DNA of 10,166 bases from JBDHDH01 sp039591615 (GTDB lineage Bacteria; Gemmatimonadota; Gemmatimonadetes; Gemmatimonadales; GWC2-71-9). The stretch spans positions 1-10,166 of the forward strand of contig JBDHDH010000132.1 in the NCBI GenBank assembly GCA_039591615.1, in the 5' to 3' direction. The first letter of the stretch is position 1. Every line of letters starts with the position of its first letter. A model generated the notes under the pieces. That model was not told the DNA's origin. It saw nothing but the letters and a program-made list of their open reading frames with translations, and did not search any database. The position numbers were made by a program, and so were the translations under genes. Positions 5,577-10,166 of the stretch are shown piece by piece.

Positions 5577-6456
5577 ACAACCGGAGCGTCACCAGAACGC
5601 CACCCCCACCCGGGATCGCCACCGGAGAGACGCTGACTTGGCTTTCCCCAACACCATGACGCCGCACGTGGGCTGTGACGGTCCGACCGACGATGAACCC
5701 AAGCGTCGCCCCGGCCACGACGTCCGATAGATAATGCGCGTTGTGCTCGATACGGCTCACGCCGATGAACGTCGCCACCGCGGCAGCAGGAATGGCGACC
5801 TTCAGCCCCATGTGATATCCGAGCACCGTGGCAAACATGAAGCTCGTCGAGGTGTGGCCCGATGGAAAAGAGAGGGAATTGGTGCTATCTGGTCGCTCGC
5901 GCCCGACCGACCGTTTCAGAATGGCCGTTAGCGCACCGTTGATGACAAGCCCTTGGGTTAGGTCGAACGTCACCTCACGAAACCGTCCTTCCGGCACGAG
6001 TTGGCCCGTCACGAAGAGTCCCAAGACACCTCCCATGACCAGGAACCGATCCCCCATGACGTCGCCCACGTGCCCGACCATAGATGCGTGATCGGCGAGG
6101 CTCCCTTGAACCTCGTCGTCGTGGGGGCGAGCGATCAGGGCGACACCGGATCCCACCAGCAACGGGAGGAGATTCTCACGGGCAACCAAACCAGTCGCGT
6201 TGACCACTAGCGACCTCGGGAAAGCACGGAGCGTGGCGTCGTCGGAACCGCGAGGCACGGCTTGTTCCGGAATGGCCGAGTCTGCAGGCGCAGCCCCATT
6301 TCCGGACGTTGGACCGACACGTTGCGGATAACAGACGGCCGGTATCGTCAAGAGCAGGTACGATACCCACAGAGTCCTCAGCGGCTGCATAGGCGAGATC
6401 ACACGCTCCATCCGGCGGTCGAAGACAACCTCATCAGAGCCGTTGGTCATTGCCAT
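5575..6456 (-). CDS. Exported or membrane PAP2-family phosphatase
   Basis: This is a type 2 phosphatidic-acid phosphatase-like protein (PAP2, acid phosphatase/chloroperoxidase fold), about 293 residues. All three active-site motifs are intact: KX6RP (K181 to R188-P189, within 'KRSVGRERP'), PSGH (198-201, with the catalytic acid-base histidine), and SRX5HX3D (S234-R235, H241, D245; the nucleophilic histidine is H241). A hydrophobic segment 'TLWVSYLLLTIPAVCY' (about 28-43) near the N terminus is a leader peptide or anchor, and further hydrophobic helices flank the motifs. The start is uncertain: ATG 6456 has an AGGTG eight bases upstream; ATG 6411 or 6390 would give a shorter, more classic leader; the frame runs to 6630, but that extension overlaps the next gene and looks non-coding. 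Likely substrates are lipid or isoprenoid phosphates on the outer face of the inner membrane. The C terminus ends in a glycine stretch and 'VLVTLRL'. It runs convergently with the SRPBCC-CbiX gene. Confidence 0.88.
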   Translation of the reverse strand: MAMTNGSDEVVFDRRMERVISPMQPLRTLWVSYLLLTIPAVCYPQRVGPTSGNGAAPADSAIPEQAVPRGSDDATLRAFPRSLVVNATGLVARENLLPLLVGSGVALIARPHDDEVQGSLADHASMVGHVGDVMGDRFLVMGGVLGLFVTGQLVPEGRFREVTFDLTQGLVINGALTAILKRSVGRERPDSTNSLSFPSGHTSTSFMFATVLGYHMGLKVAIPAAAVATFIGVSRIEHNAHYLSDVVAGATLGFIVGRTVTAHVRRHGVGESQVSVSPVAIPGGGGVLVTLRL

Positions 6457-6581
6457 TCGTGTGGCACCTGCCCAACGAGCCGTTCGCCGCAAGACCCAGA
6501 CCAGTCCTCTCAGTAACCCAGTTCGAGGGTGGCCAACGAAGGACGAACGCGAGTCGCCCGGGGTGAGCCAATGACCCCCGT

Positions 6582-7019
6582 TCAATCCGTCAGCCGGCGC
6601 GACGACCAGTGAATATGGACGATCCGCCATCCTCGGGATGTGCGGCGCAGCACCATCGTCTCGACAACTCGGCTGTTGATCTCCCGATCTCGAAATGTGC
6701 CGGCGGCTCGCGTCTCCGTGAGCACCATCACGTGGTCGCCCATGACCGCAGATCGCTGCTCCACGATCTCTCGTGTCACCGATGACGCGAACTGAACATC
6801 GGCGCCGAGATGATGTGACCGATACTCCTCGCGCGACGCTTCAACGCCGCCGCTCTCAAAGATCACCACATCTGGCGTCATCAGGGCGAGCGCGCCGAGG
6901 CTGTCACCGGCTGCCTGCAGATCGTGAAACCGTTTCACGACGTCGATTGACGTCTCCTGCGCCCTGAGTGGCGCCGCCACCACCAGCACAATCGCGACAA
7001 ACCTCATGAATGTCTGCAT
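6582..7019 (-). CDS. Exported NTF2-like (SnoaL/DUF4440-type) protein
   Basis: A 145-residue protein with a clear secretory leader: short basic n-region, hydrophobic 'FVAIVLVVAAPL' (7-18), and probable cleavage after 'LRA' (A20), leaving a mature N terminus starting 'QETSIDV'. The mature part follows the NTF2-like cone fold: an N-terminal helix ('VVKRFHDLQAAGD', 27-39), 'ALALMTPDVVIFESGG', and C-terminal strands 'VVETMVLRRTSRGWRIVHIHWSS' (118-140), the hallmark end of DUF4440/SnoaL-like proteins. Members include isomerases and many small-ligand binders; no specific activity can be read here. ATG 7019 is preferred over ATG 7007 because GGAGGAG (7030-7036) lies ten bases before it. It lies upstream of the PAP2 gene on the same strand with about 125 bases between, and diverges from the transporter gene across a 93-base gap. 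Confidence 0.85.
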   Translation of the reverse strand: MQTFMRFVAIVLVVAAPLRAQETSIDVVKRFHDLQAAGDSLGALALMTPDVVIFESGGVEASREEYRSHHLGADVQFASSVTREIVEQRSAVMGDHVMVLTETRAAGTFRDREINSRVVETMVLRRTSRGWRIVHIHWSSRRLTD

Positions 7020-7112
7020 CGCAGCACCGCTCCTCCGATGGACATGTGGACCCGACTACAGCCCTGCCGTAAGTTGTCTTCCGTCGACGCAACGTCGGGA
7101 GCTTAGATCGCG
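7020..7112. promoter_or_regulatory. Divergent intergenic gap, NTF2-like gene / SLC12-type transporter
   Basis: This 93-base gap must carry the start signals of both flanking genes. Ribosome sites are visible at each end: GGAGGAG (minus strand, 7030-7036) and GGGAG (plus strand, 7097-7101, eleven bases before ATG 7113). An eight-base palindrome CGTCGACG (7082-7089) overlaps a small stem CGACG-CAA-CGTCG (7085-7097) directly before the plus-strand ribosome site. No convincing -35/-10 pair is seen on either strand. Confidence 0.35.
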
Positions 7113-9362
7113 ATGGCCAATGCCACCAGAGGGCTCACCCGCCCCCCAGAGACGACCGGACACGGCTTCGGGACCGCGCCCGTCTTTCTGGCCTCAATCA
7201 GCACCATTCTCGGCGCCATCATGTTCCTGCGGTTTGGATACGCCGTGGGACATGTTGGGTTCCTGGGAACCTTGCTGATCATTGTGCTCGGCCACCTGGT
7301 GACCGTCCCCACCGCCTTGGCAATTGCCGAGATCGCTACCAACCGTCGTGTGGAAGGGGGCGGGGAGTATTTCATTGTTTCCCGGTCCTTCGGAACCAGC
7401 ATCGGTGGTGCCATCGGGATCTCGCTCTACCTGTCCCAGGCCATATCCGTGGCGTTCTACATGATCGCCTTCGCCGAAGCATTCCAACCCCTGGCAGCCG
7501 GATTCCAATCACTCTTCGGCTTCTCCCTCGACCCCCGATTCATTTCGCTCCCGGCGACCATCGGGCTCGCGGCACTCGTGCTCACGCGCGGTGCCAACCT
7601 CGGCGTACGGGCTCTGTGGGCAGTGTTTGCCCTCCTGGTGCTTTCTCTGCTGCTCTTTTCGATTGGTTCAGCTCCCGAGGGTGTCGACCTGTCTCAGCGA
7701 AGCGTCCTGGACCGCGTCGGTAACCCAGATCCGTTCATCCTGGTGTTTGCCATCGTCTTCCCCGCCTTCACCGGCATGACGGCCGGTGTCGGGTTGTCCG
7801 GCGATCTGGCCAATCCCCGGAAATCGATCCCGCTCGGTGTCCTGTCAGCCACGTTGACGGGCATGCTCGTCTACGTGTGGATCGCCTACAAACTCGCGAC
7901 GTCGGCTCCACCGGATCTTCTGGCCGAAGATCAACTGGTGATGGCCCAGATCGCCGTTTGGGGACCGATCATTCCCGTCGGCCTTGCCTGCGCAACGATC
8001 TCGTCTGCCATCGGCTCGATCCTCGTGGCGCCGCGCACGCTCCAGGCGCTGGGAGGCGATGGTCTGGCACCCATAGGGAAGATCAACCGTTTTTTGGCGG
8101 AAGGAGTCGGTGACGCCAACGAGCCCCGAAACGCCACGCTGATCACGTCCGCCATCGCCATCGTCACCGTCGCCGCCGGCAACGTCGACATCGTTGCGCG
8201 CATCATCTCGATGTTCTTCATGGTGACCTATGGGGCGCTTTGCACCATCAGCGCCTTCGAGCACTTCGCGGCCCGCCCCAGCTATCGACCCAGCTTTCGA
8301 TCCAAGTGGTACCTGAGCGCGCTCGGCTCGGTGATGAGCGTGATGCTGATGTTCCAGATGGATCCGTTCTACGCAATCGCCGCCATCGTGATCATGATCG
8401 TCATTTATCGGGTGATTCGCGCCACCCGGGGATCGGATGATCTGGCGGCCATTTTCCAGGGCGTCATGACCCAGGCAACCAGATATTCCCAAATCAAGCT
8501 GCAAGCTAGTACCAACCGACAGCGAGCAGACGAGTGGCGCCCGAGCGTCATCATGGTGAATGGACGGACCTTCACGCGCTCGGCTCCGATTCAATTCTTC
8601 GGCTGGCTCGCCCGCCGATACGGCTTCGGTACCTATCTCCACTTCATGCAGGGACATCTCGATGTCGAGACCTATCGGGAAAGCCGCAAATATCTCTCGC
8701 GCCTCATCGACATGACCCAGGCGGCTAAGAGTGCCATCTACGTCGATACCATGATCTCCCCCTCAATGCGCTCGGCCCTGGCCCAGGCACTCCAGCTCCC
8801 GGGCGTCTCCGGCATGGAGAACAACACGATTCTCTTGGAGTTCTCGGTCCATGACCATCCCGAAGTGCCTCAGGAGGCGGTAGATGGGTGCCTCATGGCC
8901 AGTGCAACACGGATGAATAGTCTCGTATTGCGTCACGGCGAGCAGTTCTTCGGTCAGCGGAGGAATCTGCACATCTGGCTCACCTGGCACGACTATCAGA
9001 ACGCCAACCTGATGATCCTTTTGTCCTATATCCTCTTGGGGCATCCCGACTGGCACGACGCGGAAATCCGGATCTTCGCGGCCTTCCCCCAGGAGGAGGT
9101 GCTGAAGCAGCGGGAGCGTCTCTTCGAGATGATCACGTCCGGGAGACTGCCCATCAGTGAGAAGAACCTCCGCATCATCCCAACCGACGATCGAGTGGAC
9201 TTCGACCGCCTCGTGCAGAGCCGCTCGGCCAGCGCTGACCTCGTCATCTTCGGTTTCACGGAGGCACGTCTCCGCAAAAAAGGACCTGAGCTATTCATGC
9301 GCCATCGTGATCTCACCGACGTGCTGTTCGTTTCTGCCGAGCAGAGGATCCTGATCGAGTAG
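7113..9362 (+). CDS. Cation-chloride cotransporter, SLC12-like (APC superfamily)
   Basis: A 749-residue secondary transporter of the CCC/SLC12 family, which moves Cl- together with Na+ and/or K+. Residues about 20-435 form the roughly 12-helix APC-fold core: TM1 'ISTILGAIMFLRFGYAVG' (29-46), 'GGGEYFIVSRSFG' (82-94), TM3 'GISLYLSQAISVAFYMIAFAEAF' region (102-124), TM6 'FPAFTGMTAGVGLSGDL' (216-232), and TM8 'ACATISSAIGSILVAPRTLQAL' region (292-313). Aligned from memory to NKCC1, the K+-site Tyr (Y116), Pro (P217) and Thr (T220) and the Na+-site Ala-Ser-Ser (A294, S297, S298) are kept, while the TM1 Asn and Trp become T31 and L33. This suggests Na+ use rather than a KCC type. Residues about 440-749 form the cytosolic SLC12 C-terminal domain, starting near 'WRPSVIMVNG' (475-484). 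Likely roles are ion and volume balance. A GGGAG ribosome site supports ATG 7113. Amino-acid permease annotation is the likely alternative label; the long C domain argues against it. Confidence 0.92.
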   Translation: MANATRGLTRPPETTGHGFGTAPVFLASISTILGAIMFLRFGYAVGHVGFLGTLLIIVLGHLVTVPTALAIAEIATNRRVEGGGEYFIVSRSFGTSIGGAIGISLYLSQAISVAFYMIAFAEAFQPLAAGFQSLFGFSLDPRFISLPATIGLAALVLTRGANLGVRALWAVFALLVLSLLLFSIGSAPEGVDLSQRSVLDRVGNPDPFILVFAIVFPAFTGMTAGVGLSGDLANPRKSIPLGVLSATLTGMLVYVWIAYKLATSAPPDLLAEDQLVMAQIAVWGPIIPVGLACATISSAIGSILVAPRTLQALGGDGLAPIGKINRFLAEGVGDANEPRNATLITSAIAIVTVAAGNVDIVARIISMFFMVTYGALCTISAFEHFAARPSYRPSFRSKWYLSALGSVMSVMLMFQMDPFYAIAAIVIMIVIYRVIRATRGSDDLAAIFQGVMTQATRYSQIKLQASTNRQRADEWRPSVIMVNGRTFTRSAPIQFFGWLARRYGFGTYLHFMQGHLDVETYRESRKYLSRLIDMTQAAKSAIYVDTMISPSMRSALAQALQLPGVSGMENNTILLEFSVHDHPEVPQEAVDGCLMASATRMNSLVLRHGEQFFGQRRNLHIWLTWHDYQNANLMILLSYILLGHPDWHDAEIRIFAAFPQEEVLKQRERLFEMITSGRLPISEKNLRIIPTDDRVDFDRLVQSRSASADLVIFGFTEARLRKKGPELFMRHRDLTDVLFVSAEQRILIE

Positions 9363-9465
9363 GTAGGTGAAGCTCCATCGACGCGATCGGGCATCGGACT
9401 GGGCGTGACGCTCGAACCCTGCTTGCAGCGCAATGGCGATCTTGCCGGGGGTTTCAGCGGCCCAC

Positions 9466-10011
9466 ATGAAGATCTACACGAGGACGGGTGACACGGGCGA
9501 AACGTCGCTCTTGGGCGGGGGACGGGTTCCGAAGGACCATCGACGCGTCGTTGCCTACGGCGAAGTCGACGAGCTCAACGCGGCCCTGGGACTGGCGATG
9601 GCCGTGGAGCCCAAGGACTTCGAAGCAGGGCTCTTGGAGCGAATACAAAGGGAGCTGTTTGCCATCGGCGGCCAGCTGGCGAGCCCCCAACCGCAGAAGG
9701 TGGCCAAAGCGCTCGAGAAAGCGGCGATCCCGGACGAGCGTGTCGCGGAACTCGAGCAGGCGATCGACCGGGCGGAGACCGAGCTGCAGCCTCTGGCGGC
9801 ATTCATAGTCCCCGGAGGGAGTATCAAAGGCGCGTTGCTCCACGTGGCCCGCACCGCCTGCCGACGTGCCGAGCGCGGTGTGGTGCACCTCGATGGGGAG
9901 GAACCGGTTCCGCCGGTGATTCTTCGATACCTCAATCGGCTCTCGGACCTGCTGTTCGCGTTAGCCCGTCTCGCGAACCATCGCGCGCAGGTGCCGGAGA
10001 AGACCTGGTAG
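9466..10011 (+). CDS. Cob(I)alamin adenosyltransferase, PduO type
   Basis: This enzyme transfers the adenosyl group of ATP to Co(I) corrinoids, making adenosylcobalamin or its precursors. It has 181 residues, normal for PduO-type (MMAB-like) trimeric enzymes. Motifs in order: the ATP-binding N-terminal 'YTRTGDTGETSLLGGGRV' (4-21), 'YGEVDELNAALG' (31-42) with D35, 'AFIVPGG' (112-118), 'LHVARTACRRAER' (125-137) with R129 and R133, and 'YLNRLSDLLFALAR' (155-168) with N157. D35, R129 and N157 line up with the D35-R128 salt bridge and N156 of the Lactobacillus reuteri PduO enzyme. The frame opens at 9433, but homologues start at 'MKIYTRTGD', so ATG 9466 is chosen; no ribosome site is obvious. It follows the transporter after 103 bases and precedes the PhzF-family gene by a single base, so those two are probably translated together. 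It could feed any AdoCbl user, including a B12-dependent photoreceptor. Confidence 0.95.
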   Translation: MKIYTRTGDTGETSLLGGGRVPKDHRRVVAYGEVDELNAALGLAMAVEPKDFEAGLLERIQRELFAIGGQLASPQPQKVAKALEKAAIPDERVAELEQAIDRAETELQPLAAFIVPGGSIKGALLHVARTACRRAERGVVHLDGEEPVPPVILRYLNRLSDLLFALARLANHRAQVPEKTW

Positions 10012-10012
10012 C

Positions 10013-10166
10013 ATGTCTGCATACGCCTTTTATCAACTCGACGTCTTCACGAATACACCATTGTTCGGAAACCCCCTCGCCGTGTTCCCCGACCCCGGCG
10101 ATCTCACACCGGAGCAGATGCAGGCCATCGCTCGAGAGATGAACCTCTCGGAGACGACTTATGTCC
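10013..10166 (+). CDS. PhzF-family isomerase/epimerase, N-terminal fragment
   Basis: Fifty-one codons are visible before the window ends. 'YQLDVFTNTPLFGNPLAVF' (7-25) and 'MNLSETTYV' (43-51) are the classic N-terminal signatures of the PhzF/YddE family, which has the diaminopimelate epimerase fold. E47 matches the catalytic glutamate (E45) of Pseudomonas PhzF. Most members are not phenazine enzymes and their substrates are unknown; phenazine production should not be assumed. ATG 10013 starts one base after the adenosyltransferase stop, implying translational coupling. The full-length protein would be about 260-300 residues and lies beyond the right edge. Confidence 0.93.
   Translation, partial: MSAYAFYQLDVFTNTPLFGNPLAVFPDPGDLTPEQMQAIAREMNLSETTYV

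Noticed and set aside
7845..8657. 270-codon minus-strand frame inside the transporter gene
   Set aside because: Rich in His, Asp and Gly, typical of the antisense of a membrane-protein gene; the sense strand carries clear SLC12 motifs.
10013..10166. Phenazine biosynthesis role for the PhzF-family fragment
   Set aside because: No other phz gene is visible, and most PhzF-family proteins serve other, unknown reactions.

Overview
The window is about 10.2 kb of GC-rich bacterial chromosome (roughly 62-65% G+C by eye). Secretory leader peptides ending in 'RAQ', a leaderless-looking promoter, and the gene mix (Uma2, class II photolyase, bacterial SLC12-type transporter, exported PAP2 phosphatase) fit Gemmatimonadota or a related soil or sediment phylum. 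That placement is inference. No rRNA, tRNA, CRISPR array or intact mobile element is visible.

Layout. Positions 1-269 hold no firm gene, perhaps the tail of an upstream one. A lone Uma2-type PD-(D/E)XK protein lies at 270-830 (+), followed by about 330 bp in which I recognise nothing. From about 1160 to 5517 is a two-armed divergent cluster around an AT-rich control region (2936-3023). The left arm (-) holds a small DUF378 membrane-protein gene broken by two frameshifts, then an intact class II CPD photolyase. The right arm (+) holds an SDR-DUF2867 protein, then an SRPBCC domain fused to a complete CbiX/SirB-like chelatase domain. The right arm meets a leftward pair convergently near 5550: an exported PAP2 phosphatase preceded by an exported NTF2-like protein. 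Diverging from that pair is a 749-residue cation-chloride cotransporter (SLC12-like). After it come a PduO-type cob(I)alamin adenosyltransferase and, one base later, the start of a PhzF-family isomerase cut by the window edge.

How they may work together. Photolyase, SDR-DUF2867 and SRPBCC proteins recur, as I recall, in bacterial light-response clusters controlled by B12-dependent MerR regulators (LitR/CarH). Here the second right-arm gene carries a tetrapyrrole/cobalt chelatase fold, and an adenosylcobalamin-making enzyme lies 4 kb away. The control region carries a perfect 9-bp inverted repeat, TAATGTCAA...TTGACATTA, placing a TTGACA -35 box on each strand, plus a third near-copy touching the right-arm start codon. 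I read this as a divergent, probably co-regulated, light- or B12-linked stress module. No regulator gene is in the window, so control by light or B12 is a hypothesis.

The most notable observations are the SRPBCC-CbiX fusion, the three-copy TTGACATTA control region, and the doubly frameshifted DUF378 gene.
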